64,000 nucleotides of DNA from Thalassomonas sp. RHCl1 (GTDB lineage Bacteria; Pseudomonadota; Gammaproteobacteria; Enterobacterales; Alteromonadaceae), in NCBI RefSeq assembly GCF_947387555.1, contig NZ_CANDNZ010000001.1:744001-808000 (forward strand), read 5' to 3'. The notes under the pieces are model-generated. The model made no database searches. It was not told the origin of the DNA and worked only from the letters and a program-made list of their open reading frames with translations. A program made the position numbers and the translations under genes. Positions 51,901 through 59,488 of this stretch are shown here, one piece after another (position 1 is the first letter of the stretch; each line of letters starts with the position of its first letter).

Positions 51901-53398
51901 CGGAGCCATCGGCATTCCAGGTACTGGAATTGCCCTGGCCGTCATCCCAGCTGCCGCCGCCCTGGCCATCCCAGGTTTCCACCGAGCCATCGCTGAAGGC
52001 GATTGAACCTGAGCCGTCGCTGTTCCAGGTTTCTACCGTACCGTCGGGATGGGTGGCGGTGCCGGAGCCGTCTTCGTTATAGGTATAGGTAGTGCCGTCA
52101 TCGGCGGTGACCGTGCCGGTGCCGCCATCGCCTAACTCGTTGCCTGCAGCATCGGTGTAGGTGACATTGCCCATGGCATCCCAGCTTTCCGTGGTGCCGT
52201 CGGCTGAGGTGTAGCTGCCGCTGCCATCGCTGTTATAGCTGCCGCTGCTGCCGTCACTATTGGTCCAGCTGCTGGAGCCGTCACTGTTATAGGTGCCGCT
52301 TGAACCGTCACTGCTGGTCCAGCTGCCGGAGCCGTCACTGTGCCAGGTACTGGTATTGCCCTGGCCGTCATCCCAGCTGCCGCTGCCGTCGGGGGCCCAG
52401 CTGCTGGAGGAGCCGTCGGCATAGGTTTCGCTGCCTGAGCCGTCACTGTTCCAGGTACCTGAGTTGCCCTGGCCGTCGCCCCAGCTGCCGGAGCCGTCAG
52501 GGTTGGAAGTGCTATAGGAGCCGTCGGCTCCCTGATAAGTGGAACTGCCGTCGCTACTGTAGCTGCCGCTTGAGCCGTCGCTGCTGGTCCAGCTACTGGA
52601 GCCGTCGCTGCTCCAGGTACTGGAGTTGCCCTGGCCATCATCCCAGCTGCCGCCACCCTGGCCATCCCAGGTTTCCATGGAGCCATCGGCATACGCGATA
52701 GAGCCGGAGCCGTCACTGTTCCAGGTTTCGACCGTGCCGTCCGGGGAGACCGCAGAGCCGGAGCCGTCGCTGTCGTAATTATATTCGGTGCCGTCATCGC
52801 CGGTGACCACACCCGTGCCGCCGTCGCCCATGTCATTGCCTGCGGCATCGGTATAGGTGATATTGCCCTGGGCATCCCAGGTTTCGGTCACGCCGTCGGC
52901 GGAAGTATAACTGCCGGAGCCGTCGGGGTTATAGCTGCCGCTGCTGCCGTCAGAATTGGTCCAGGTGCTGGAACCGTCGCTGTTATAGCTGCCGCTGCTG
53001 CCATCGCTGCTTTGCCAGGTGCCTGAGCCGTCGGCATTCCAGCTGCTGGAATTGCCCATGCCGTCGTCCCAGCTGCCGCTGCCGTCGGCCTCCCAGGTTT
53101 CGACACTGCCGTCGGGATAAACGGCTGAGCCGCTGCCGTCTCCGTTGTCGGTATATACCGTTTCCTGCTCGCCGGTCATGTCACCCGGGGGAGGCGTATC
53201 ATCTGCGGGAGGGGCATCTGAGGTGGTGTCTGCCGCCGGCGGCTGGTCTGTTGTCGTGCCGGTATCGTCGGTAGTGGTATCTGCGCCTAAATCTCCTACC
53301 AGACCGCCTATGCCACCCGGGGCGATGCGGTCTTCGAGTTTAGATACCTGAGACTCGACCTTGGTTTTCAGTTTTTTAGAGGGTTGTTTCTTTGCCAT
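48962..53398 (-). CDS. Giant DGS-rich repeat protein with LEDRIAPGG N-terminal motif
   Basis: Protein of 1478 residues that is almost wholly repeat. Residues 1-29 are basic and end in SKLEDRIAPGG; there is no Sec signal peptide. A Thr/Asp/Pro linker (30-80) follows. From about 85 to the end the chain is built from 9-residue units of the form DGSxS(W/Y)xxS, for example DGSGSWTSS and DGSSGTYNS. These are grouped in super-repeats of about 232 residues (696 bases) that carry landmarks YTDAAGN, HPDGTVETWN and ETWDGQGGGSWDD. The protein is very acidic, lacks Cys and is rich in Gly, Ser, Asp, Thr and Trp. The LEDRIAPGG segment recalls the LEPR-type N-terminal sorting motifs of very large surface proteins. 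Export by the neighbouring M50/HlyD/TolC operon is inferred. The ribosome-binding site is AGGAAATGG. Confidence 0.88.
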   Translation of the reverse strand: MAKKQPSKKLKTKVESQVSKLEDRIAPGGIGGLVGDLGADTTTDDTGTTTDQPPAADTTSDAPPADDTPPPGDMTGEQETVYTDNGDGSGSAVYPDGSVETWEADGSGSWDDGMGNSSSWNADGSGTWQSSDGSSGSYNSDGSSTWTNSDGSSGSYNPDGSGSYTSADGVTETWDAQGNITYTDAAGNDMGDGGTGVVTGDDGTEYNYDSDGSGSAVSPDGTVETWNSDGSGSIAYADGSMETWDGQGGGSWDDGQGNSSTWSSDGSSSWTSSDGSSGSYSSDGSSTYQGADGSYSTSNPDGSGSWGDGQGNSGTWNSDGSGSETYADGSSSSWAPDGSGSWDDGQGNTSTWHSDGSGSWTSSDGSSGTYNSDGSSSWTNSDGSSGSYNSDGSGSYTSADGTTESWDAMGNVTYTDAAGNELGDGGTGTVTADDGTTYTYNEDGSGTATHPDGTVETWNSDGSGSIAFSDGSVETWDGQGGGSWDDGQGNSSTWNADGSGSYTGSDGSSGTWSADGSSSYYAADGSYNTYNSDGSGSWGDGQGNSGTWAADGSGSETYADGSSSSWNSDGSGHWDDGMGNSSTWNSDGSGSWTSSDGSSGTYNSDGSSSWTNSDGSSGTYNADGSGSYTAADGSSEVWDAQGNVTYYDVNGDTSTYDETAGVVTGDDGTTYTYNEDGSGSAVHPDGTVETWNADGSGSIAFADGSMETWDGQGGGSWDDGMGNSSTWHADGSGSFTGSDGSSGSWSSDGSSTYTGADGSYSTYNADGSGSWGDGQGNSGTWNADGSGSETYADGSSSSWAPDGSGSWDDGMGNSSTWNSDGSGSWTSSDGSSGSYNSDGSSSWTNADGSSGTYNADGSGSYTSADGTTETWDAQGNVTYTDAAGNELGDGGTGTVTTDDGTTYTYNEDGSGSAVHPDGTVETWNADGSGSIAFSDGSVETWDGQGGGSWDDGMGNSNTWSSDGSGSWTGSDGSSGSWSADGSSTYTGADGSSSTYNSDGSSSWTSSDGSSGTYNADGSGSETYADGSSSSWAPDGSGSWDDGMGNTSTWNSDGSGSWTSSDGSSGTYNADGSSSWTNADGSSGTYNSDGSGSYTSADGITETWDAQGNITYTDAAGNDLGDGGSGDVIGDDGTQYTYNEDGSGTATHPDGTVESWNADGSGSVAYADGSVETWDGQGGGSWDDGMGNTNSWSSDGSGSWTSSDGSSGSWSADGSSTYTGADGSSNTYNSDGSSSWTSSDGSSGTYNSDGSGSETYADGSSSSWGSDGSGSWDDGMGNTSTWNADGSGSWTSSDGSSGTYNADGSSSWTNSDGSSGTYNSDGSGSYTSADGTTETWDAQGNITYTDAAGNDLGDGGTGDATGDDGTQYSYNEDGSGTATHPDGTVESWNADGSGSVTFADGSVETWDGQGNGSWDDGMGNTSTWNADGSGSYTNADGSSGSWSSDGSSSHTEADGTTWQYNPDGSGSVTYADGTTEQWT
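49171..52700. repeat. 696-bp super-repeats inside the giant gene
   Basis: The segment encoding ETWDGQGGGSWDD recurs at about 49181, 49876, 50572, 51268, 51967 and 52663, a steady spacing of 695-699 bases. Each 696-bp unit is made of 27-bp sub-repeats. Copies differ at many synonymous and a few amino-acid positions (one has YYDVNGDTSTYDETAG in place of YTDAAGN). Confidence 0.9.
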
Positions 53399-53854
53399 GT
53401 TTCCATTTCCTATGAAAAATTGTAGCCCCGGCCGGGTAAAACATGTGCTGAACCTACCTGTTATTCATATCGGCCAAAGCGTTAAAATTAAACAAGTTTT
53501 CAGTTAGTTTACGACTTGAACAGGGTACTGAGGGGAACCCTCTGTTCAAAAACGACAATCTTTTAAGGTCATTAATAAGGCTTAAGGTTTATTCATTCTG
53601 AAACACTCAGTTGCGTGCTTCATTATACAGAGCAGTGCATCCCTTGATTCGAATAAACGTCATATAGAATCTGATTACGACTTGTACACCAGTTCTTCAA
53701 ATTTAGCCCAAAACAATCGCCTTGCCAGTGTTTTGGCCAATAAAATCGAAGAAATTTATATTTGCCTGAAAAGCCGGGGGAATAGTCGGTTTAAGCCGCT
53801 GCTGTCAGTGGCTTGGCAAAGCAGAAAGAAACAGGGAAGATAACAAAAGTGTGG
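53399..53854 (-). promoter_or_regulatory. Leader and promoter region of the giant repeat-protein gene
   Basis: No gene is seen in these 456 bases. An imperfect inverted repeat TTGAACAG...CTGTTCAA with an internal GGGT/ACCC pairing lies at 53516-53549, about 120 bases upstream of the start codon. It could be a 5' leader hairpin or an operator. The rest is AT-rich with plausible promoter sequence, but I could not choose one -10/-35 pair. Confidence 0.45.
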
Positions 53855-54406
53855 CTAGCTGGCTTCAATCAGATCTAAAAAATCAAAAGGGATCTCATTG
53901 CGAAAATAGGCATATAAATTAATGTAAAATGAAAATAATTCCTGCATGCAGGTAAATATTTCTTCCCGGCTGACATCCGCCAGGTTGAGCTGATTGACTT
54001 TTGCCAGGCACAGGTCGAATAAATCCCTGAGTTTTTGTCCCTGCTCGCTGGTATCGCGATAGTCAAAGCTGGTTTCGAATAAATACTCACCGCACAGGCA
54101 ATGAAACTTTTGCTCAAAGACGGAGCCGGTTTTTGTGGAAGTTACCAGCTCACTTTTTTTCACTTTGATCACTTTATAATAGGCAAAAATATCCTGATAT
54201 GTCTGCCCGCAAGCGGGGCAGGTGAGCGGAAAAGGCTGGCTGTAAACCGTTAATGCCCGGGTTTGAAAGGAATCCATGGAAGAGAGCAGGTCTTTGATTT
54301 CATTCTGCTCTTTTGCCAGATAGGTATCTGCCAGGTAATTATAGTTCATCATGTTCGTGTGCTTTGTATCCCTTAAGCGGCGCCCGCTTTTAGCTGAACT
54401 TTGCAT
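53855..54406 (-). CDS. Zinc-ribbon (CpXC-like) hypothetical protein
   Basis: Cytoplasmic protein of up to 183 residues, function unknown. It holds a four-Cys metal-binding arrangement: LTCPACGQ near residue 64 and FHCLCGEYLF near 107, resembling CpXC-type domains. The N-terminal 55 residues and the C-terminal 65 residues are helical (LRDLFDLCLAKVNQL, CMQELFSFYINLYAYF). The start is uncertain: ATG 54406 or the MM pair 19 codons later; neither has a good ribosome-binding site. It lies upstream of the giant repeat gene on the same strand but about 450 bases away, so co-transcription is doubtful. Confidence 0.65.
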   Translation of the reverse strand: MQSSAKSGRRLRDTKHTNMMNYNYLADTYLAKEQNEIKDLLSSMDSFQTRALTVYSQPFPLTCPACGQTYQDIFAYYKVIKVKKSELVTSTKTGSVFEQKFHCLCGEYLFETSFDYRDTSEQGQKLRDLFDLCLAKVNQLNLADVSREEIFTCMQELFSFYINLYAYFRNEIPFDFLDLIEAS

Positions 54407-54541
54407 TGAGAGCCGGCGTTAATCAGAGAAGAAAACGGCACTCTTGTTATGTTCGTTTTTAAGCATAGTTGAACAACAGATGAATATTTATTACCCGGCG
54501 GATAATTTATTTCCAAGTGGCTGGTTTTTAACTTTTATCAC

Positions 54542-54575
54542 CTGTCACAAAACTGTCATATAACTGTCTTATAAT
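54542..54575 (+). promoter_or_regulatory. Triple Pho box and -10 element of pstCAB-phoU
   Basis: Three contiguous 11-bp units: CTGTCACAAAA, CTGTCATATAA and CTGTCTTATAA. All begin with CTGTC, the PhoB recognition core. The third overlaps a perfect -10 box TATAAT (54570-54575). It lies 43 bases upstream of the pstC start. Confidence 0.92.
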
Positions 54576-54617
54576 CCCCGCCGTAATTTAAACTTCCCTT
54601 GTCTGAAGGTAATATTC

Positions 54618-56864
54618 GTGGTGACAGCGTTAAAATCGGCCGGCTCACGCCAGCTAAAAAATTCATTTGCCCGTTGGCTTATCACCTTAGGTGGTATCAG
54701 CGTCTTGCTGACCTTAGTATTGATTTTTCTTTATCTGCTTTATGTGATCAAGCCGGTATTTGACAGCACAGAAATAACGCCGTCAACGGGTGTGGAAATA
54801 TCATCCGGTACGCAAGTACTCTCAACCGGGGTGGATGAGCTCAAAGAGCTGGCTTTTACTATTAACCGCTCAGGCAGCATAGACTTTTACCAGTTGGTAC
54901 CAAGTGCCACACGCCCGCTGGGGACTCAGGTGTTGTCAAAGCAAGTGACAGAGCCCGGGGTCACGCTGACACAGGTGGTCGACAGCAGTCATAACAACAA
55001 GTTATTGCTTGATAGCCTGGGGCAGGTACAACTGCTGACGCCAAGCTTTACCGCCAGTTATGATGATAACAGCCGCGAGATCAATCCTGCTGTTCGCTAT
55101 CCCTTAGGCGAAGAAGTTATTGTTGTTGATGAAATGCAGGCGTCCCTGGAAAAACTTGCCTTTGCCATGGATGATGAGCGTGCGGTTTTTGTTGCCTTAA
55201 CCCAAGACCAGCGGCTGATCAAAACCACTTTAGTGGCGGAAGATGATTTTAATTATGATCCCGCTCATGAAAGTGTCTACCAGGTAATTGAAGAGCCGGT
55301 TAGCGCCGTGGATGATATTTTGATCACCCCGGATCTGATGATGGCTTTTGTGCGTGACGGTAACCGCGTGCTGGTGTTCTCCCTCGATGATGATTATGAA
55401 GTACCGCTAAAAGCCGTTATTACCGACACAGATAATATTGATGCCAGCTTGACCACTATGGCGCTGTTATCCGGCGGCAGTTCTTTGCTGCTTGGTAACA
55501 ATCTCGGGGAAATCAGCCAGTGGTTTGAAGTTGCTACCGATAACGGCCGTCAATTTAAAAAAATCCGCAGCTTTAGCCTGAGCGAGGGGGAGAGTATTGC
55601 TGCTATTTATACCGAGCAATACCGCAAGAGTTTTTACGCCATGGGCCGGTCCGGTAAACTTGGCGCCTTTTATACCACCAGTGACGCCGATTTATGGCAG
55701 GGCAAGTTAACCGATGCCGCCCCGGGCGCGTTCGCCATTTCCCCGCGTGCCGATGCCCTGGTGATGACAACTGCCACCGGGGCAGACAGCCAGCAGCTGA
55801 GCCTGTTTTCGGTAGAAAATGAACACCCTGAGGTGACCTGGCAGGCGTTATGGCAGGAAGTCTGGTATGAAGGTTATCCCGAGCCGGACTATATCTGGCA
55901 GTCAACCTCAGGTTCGGACGACTTTGAAGCGAAGTTCTCCCTGGTGCCTATTTCTTTCGGCACCATCAAGGCAGCGCTTTATGCCATGCTATTTGCCGTA
56001 CCTATTGCTTTAGCGGCGGCTATTTATACCGCCTACTTTATGACCCCGGTATTAAGAACTAAGGTTAAGCCGACCATAGAAATGATGGAAGCGTTGCCGA
56101 CGGTTATTTTAGGTTTCCTGGCGGGTTTATGGCTGGCGCCCATTATTGAAAACTATCTGCCGGCGATGGCTCTGCTGCTGGTGATGTTGCCGCTGGCAAC
56201 CCTGCTGACGGCTTTAGGCTGGTCTGCTTTACCTAAAGAGTGGAAGAGCCGTATTCCTGAAACCTGGGCACCGATGATTTTGATCCCCGTGTTGTGTTTT
56301 ACCGGTTATCTGGCCTTTGCCTTATCGCCTGTGATGGAAGCGGCGTTTTTTGGCGGCGATATGCGCCAGTTTGTGACCAACGACTTAGGCATTGACTTTG
56401 ACCAGCGTAATGCCCTGGTGGTGGGGATTGCCATGGGCTTTGCCGTGATCCCGACCATTTTTTCCATGGCGGAAGATGCTATTTTCAGTGTGCCGCGTCA
56501 TTTAACCAGCGGTTCACTGGCCCTGGGGGCAACCCAGTGGCAGACCCTGGTGAAGGTGGTCCTGTTAACGGCCAGCCCGGGCATCTTCTCTGCCATCATG
56601 ATGGGCCTTGGCCGTGCGGTGGGAGAAACCATGATAGTGCTGATGGCCACAGGTAATACCCCGATCCTTGACTGGAGTATTTTCCAGGGCATGCGAACCC
56701 TGGCCGCCAATATTGCGGTGGAAATGCCGGAGTCTGAGGTGGGCAGCTCACATTACCGTATCCTGTTCTTGGCAGCCTTTGTCCTGTTTGTGTTTACGTT
56801 TGTATTAAATACCCTGGCGGAATTTATTCGTCAGCGTCTCAGAGAAAAATACAGCTCTTTATAA
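54618..56864 (+). CDS. pstC: Phosphate ABC transporter permease PstC, long form
   Basis: Inner-membrane permease of the high-affinity phosphate importer. The GTG start at 54618 (or the adjacent GTG 54621) has AAGGT 8 bases upstream. At 748 residues it is more than twice E. coli PstC (319). TM1 (about 22-46) is followed by a periplasmic domain of about 390 residues rich in beta strands, then the six-TM core (about 445-745) with EMMEALPTVILGF and the EAA-loop SLALGATQWQTLVKVVLL...GRAVGETMIV. Long PstC forms are known in Pseudomonas and marine gammaproteobacteria. The role of the extra domain is not established. pstA follows after 27 bases. Confidence 0.93.
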   Translation: MVTALKSAGSRQLKNSFARWLITLGGISVLLTLVLIFLYLLYVIKPVFDSTEITPSTGVEISSGTQVLSTGVDELKELAFTINRSGSIDFYQLVPSATRPLGTQVLSKQVTEPGVTLTQVVDSSHNNKLLLDSLGQVQLLTPSFTASYDDNSREINPAVRYPLGEEVIVVDEMQASLEKLAFAMDDERAVFVALTQDQRLIKTTLVAEDDFNYDPAHESVYQVIEEPVSAVDDILITPDLMMAFVRDGNRVLVFSLDDDYEVPLKAVITDTDNIDASLTTMALLSGGSSLLLGNNLGEISQWFEVATDNGRQFKKIRSFSLSEGESIAAIYTEQYRKSFYAMGRSGKLGAFYTTSDADLWQGKLTDAAPGAFAISPRADALVMTTATGADSQQLSLFSVENEHPEVTWQALWQEVWYEGYPEPDYIWQSTSGSDDFEAKFSLVPISFGTIKAALYAMLFAVPIALAAAIYTAYFMTPVLRTKVKPTIEMMEALPTVILGFLAGLWLAPIIENYLPAMALLLVMLPLATLLTALGWSALPKEWKSRIPETWAPMILIPVLCFTGYLAFALSPVMEAAFFGGDMRQFVTNDLGIDFDQRNALVVGIAMGFAVIPTIFSMAEDAIFSVPRHLTSGSLALGATQWQTLVKVVLLTASPGIFSAIMMGLGRAVGETMIVLMATGNTPILDWSIFQGMRTLAANIAVEMPESEVGSSHYRILFLAAFVLFVFTFVLNTLAEFIRQRLREKYSSL

Positions 56865-56891
56865 GTAGTGCTGTTGTAAGGAATCGAATAA

Positions 56892-58529
56892 ATGAAAACT
56901 TGGTTTAAATCGGGTTCCCCCTGGGTTTGGTTATCTGCCGGCGGGGTCAGTATCAGTCTTATCTCGGTACTGGGGTTATTATGGCTGATTGCCTCCCGCG
57001 GCTTATCTTATTTTTGGCCGTCGGACATTTATCAGTTTGATATGCAGGATCAAGCCGGCAACAAGAGTACGGTGATCGGTGAAATTTATGATCGCGAATT
57101 TATCCCGGCAGAACAATTGGCCCATGCCGATATAACACTGGCGCCGGGCACGACCACGGTTGAACGTTTGTTGGTGAAAACCGGTAACCGTGAACTGGTT
57201 AGCCTTGATTTTCGCTGGTTGCTGGTACCGCAAATTACCGAGACCACGACACCAGAAGAGCTGGTGGTGATTGAAAGACGTACCAATGGTAACTTCTACG
57301 GTTTTATTGAAGAGCTGATTTTAGACGGTCAGCTTGTGCCGCAAAGCAAGCTCCCTGAGCTGGTCAGCCGGGTTGAGCATTTTCAGGAGCAAATCGATGC
57401 CTTGCAAAAAGTGGATATCGGCGCGATTAACTATCAGCTGGAACGTTTGCGTTTAAAAGAGCGTAAACATAACCTGGATAAAACCTTAACTGCAGAAGTT
57501 AAAGCAGATATCCACGGACAAATGGCTACGCTGAAAAGCGAGTATCAGCAGTTAGAAAGCAAGTTACTTGCCCTGAGGGAAGAAATTGCCCGCGACCAGC
57601 TTAAAGTCAGGGCGATGGACGGTCAGGTCGTGACCATTAATTTTGAAGATATACTTAAGGTAACCTTTAATAACCAGTTGGGCCTTTGGGATAAAACCGG
57701 CGTTTTCTTCAGCCAGGTCGCCGCTTTTGTGGTTGACGAACCCAGGGAAGCCAATACCGAAGGCGGGGTATTCCCGGCGATTTTCGGTACTGTGCTTATG
57801 GTGTTGCTGATGACGGTCATTGTTTCTCCCTTTGGTGTTGTTGCGGCGATTTACCTGCACGAATATGCCGGTAACAATGCCCTGACCAAAATCTTACGTA
57901 TTGCGGTGATTAACCTGGCGGGGGTGCCTTCGATTGTTTACGGCGTGTTTGGTTTAGGCTTTTTTGTTTATATGGTGGGCGGCAGTCTGGATCAGCTGTT
58001 TTATCCGGAAAACCTGCCCAGCCCGACCTTTGGTACGCCCGGGGTTTTATGGTCGGCTATCACCCTGGCGATTTTAACTTTACCTGTGGTGATCGTCTCC
58101 ACCGAAGAAGGTTTGTCGAGAATACCGGCGGCGATGCGCCACGGCAGCCTGGCGCTGGGAGCGACTAAAGTTGAGACTTTATGGCGGATTATCTTACCCA
58201 TTGCCAGCCCGGCGATCATGACAGGCATCATCCTGGCTATCGCCCGTGCGGCGGGGGAAGTGGCGCCGCTGATGTTGGTGGGGGTGGTAAAAATGGCACC
58301 GAACCTGCCGCTGGACGGCAACTTCCCGTTCCTGCATTTAGACCGTAAATTTATGCATTTAGGTTTCCACATTTATGATGTTGGTTTCCAGAGCCCGAAT
58401 GTTGAAGCGGCGCGTCCGCTGGTGTATGCCACAGCCTTGCTACTGGTGACCATTATTGTCGCCCTGAATATGACGGCGGTATCGATTCGCAACCGCTTAC
58501 GTGAAAAATACCGCATGTTAGAGCATTAA
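56892..58529 (+). CDS. pstA: Phosphate ABC transporter permease PstA, long form
   Basis: Second permease subunit, pairing with PstC. It has 545 residues against about 296 in E. coli PstA. TM1 is at about 12-36, followed by a periplasmic insert of about 245 residues that includes a coiled coil (about 155-230, QEQIDALQKVDIGAINYQLE). Five TMs (about 295-535) follow with VPSIVYGVFGLGFF and the EAA-loop HGSLALGATKVETLWRIILP...RAAGEVAPL. Like PstC it is the enlarged marine/pseudomonad type. pstB begins 71 bases downstream. Confidence 0.93.
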   Translation: MKTWFKSGSPWVWLSAGGVSISLISVLGLLWLIASRGLSYFWPSDIYQFDMQDQAGNKSTVIGEIYDREFIPAEQLAHADITLAPGTTTVERLLVKTGNRELVSLDFRWLLVPQITETTTPEELVVIERRTNGNFYGFIEELILDGQLVPQSKLPELVSRVEHFQEQIDALQKVDIGAINYQLERLRLKERKHNLDKTLTAEVKADIHGQMATLKSEYQQLESKLLALREEIARDQLKVRAMDGQVVTINFEDILKVTFNNQLGLWDKTGVFFSQVAAFVVDEPREANTEGGVFPAIFGTVLMVLLMTVIVSPFGVVAAIYLHEYAGNNALTKILRIAVINLAGVPSIVYGVFGLGFFVYMVGGSLDQLFYPENLPSPTFGTPGVLWSAITLAILTLPVVIVSTEEGLSRIPAAMRHGSLALGATKVETLWRIILPIASPAIMTGIILAIARAAGEVAPLMLVGVVKMAPNLPLDGNFPFLHLDRKFMHLGFHIYDVGFQSPNVEAARPLVYATALLLVTIIVALNMTAVSIRNRLREKYRMLEH

Positions 58530-58600
58530 GCCCGGCAGCATAACCTTTATTGCTTGGCCGGCGACAGCCGGCCAAAAGAGATGAATAGAAAGAGCATAAT

Positions 58601-59425
58601 ATGATTTCTGTAACACCTAAAGTTTTAGCATCGGATCCTGAGCAGCTTGATCTGAACAACTTATCCCCGGAGCAGGTTGCCCTGGGCATTAATAACCTTA
58701 ACCTGTATTACGGCGACAAGCAGGCACTGAAAAACATTACCATGTCTATCCCTAAGGGGCAGGTGACGGCTTTTATCGGACCAAGCGGTTGCGGTAAGTC
58801 GACTTTGCTGCGCTGTATCAACCGTATGAATGACCTGGTGGATAGCTGCCGCATTGAAGGGGAAATTAACCTGCACGGGGAAAATATCTATAATAAGCAC
58901 GTTGACGTGGCGGCCCTTCGCCGTCAGGTGGGCATGGTATTCCAGCGGCCAAACCCTTTCCCGAAAAGTATTTATGAGAATGTGGTGTATGGTTTGCGCA
59001 TTACCGGTGTCAATAACCGCCGCGTGCTTGATGATGCCGTGGAAAAATCCCTGCGCAGCGCTGCATTATGGGATGAGGTGAAAGACAGGTTGCATGAAAG
59101 TGCCCTGGGCTTGTCCGGTGGTCAGCAGCAAAGACTGGTGATTGCAAGGGCCATAGCCATTGAGCCGGAAGTGTTGCTGCTGGATGAACCGACCTCGGCG
59201 TTGGATCCTATTTCTACCTTAACCATAGAAGAGTTGATTAACGATCTGAAAAAGCAGTTTACCGTAGTGATCGTTACCCATAATATGCAGCAGGCGGCGC
59301 GGGTCTCGGATCAAACCGCCTTTATGTACATGGGGGATTTGATCGAATACAGCGATACCAATACCTTGTTTACCGCACCGCTGAAGAAAAAAACCGAAGA
59401 CTATATCACCGGACGATATGGTTAA
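58601..59425 (+). CDS. pstB: Phosphate ABC transporter ATPase PstB
   Basis: ATPase of the phosphate importer and, with PhoU, part of the signal to PhoR. The 274 residues contain Walker [10 protein letters not shown] (about 64-72), the PstB-specific [16 protein letters not shown] segment, the Q-loop [12 protein letters not shown], signature LSGGQQQR, Walker [13 protein letters not shown] and the H-loop VTHN. About 16 residues longer than E. coli PstB at the N-terminus. It is third in the pstCAB-phoU operon, with phoU 63 bases later. Confidence 0.96.
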   Translation: MISVTPKVLASDPEQLDLNNLSPEQVALGINNLNLYYGDKQALKNITMSIPKGQVTAFIGPSGCGKSTLLRCINRMNDLVDSCRIEGEINLHGENIYNKHVDVAALRRQVGMVFQRPNPFPKSIYENVVYGLRITGVNNRRVLDDAVEKSLRSAALWDEVKDRLHESALGLSGGQQQRLVIARAIAIEPEVLLLDEPTSALDPISTLTIEELINDLKKQFTVVIVTHNMQQAARVSDQTAFMYMGDLIEYSDTNTLFTAPLKKKTEDYITGRYG

Positions 59426-59488
59426 GCCTATTTACCGGTTTACCGGGTAAGAGCAGGCAAACAGATTAGCTAGATAAGAGTAAAGACA

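Noticed and set aside
49171-52700. CRISPR array or non-coding satellite
   Set aside because: The repeats are continuous coding sequence in one long frame, with no unique spacers and no cas genes.
48979-52875. Long Arg/Cys-rich and Ala/Pro-rich open frames overlapping the giant gene
   Set aside because: They are shadows of the 27-bp repeats in other frames and strands, lacking start signals and natural composition.
48962-53398. RTX (GGxGxDxUx) calcium-binding repeats
   Set aside because: The nonapeptide period is the same but the GG and hydrophobic positions of RTX are missing, and no C-terminal type I secretion signal is seen.
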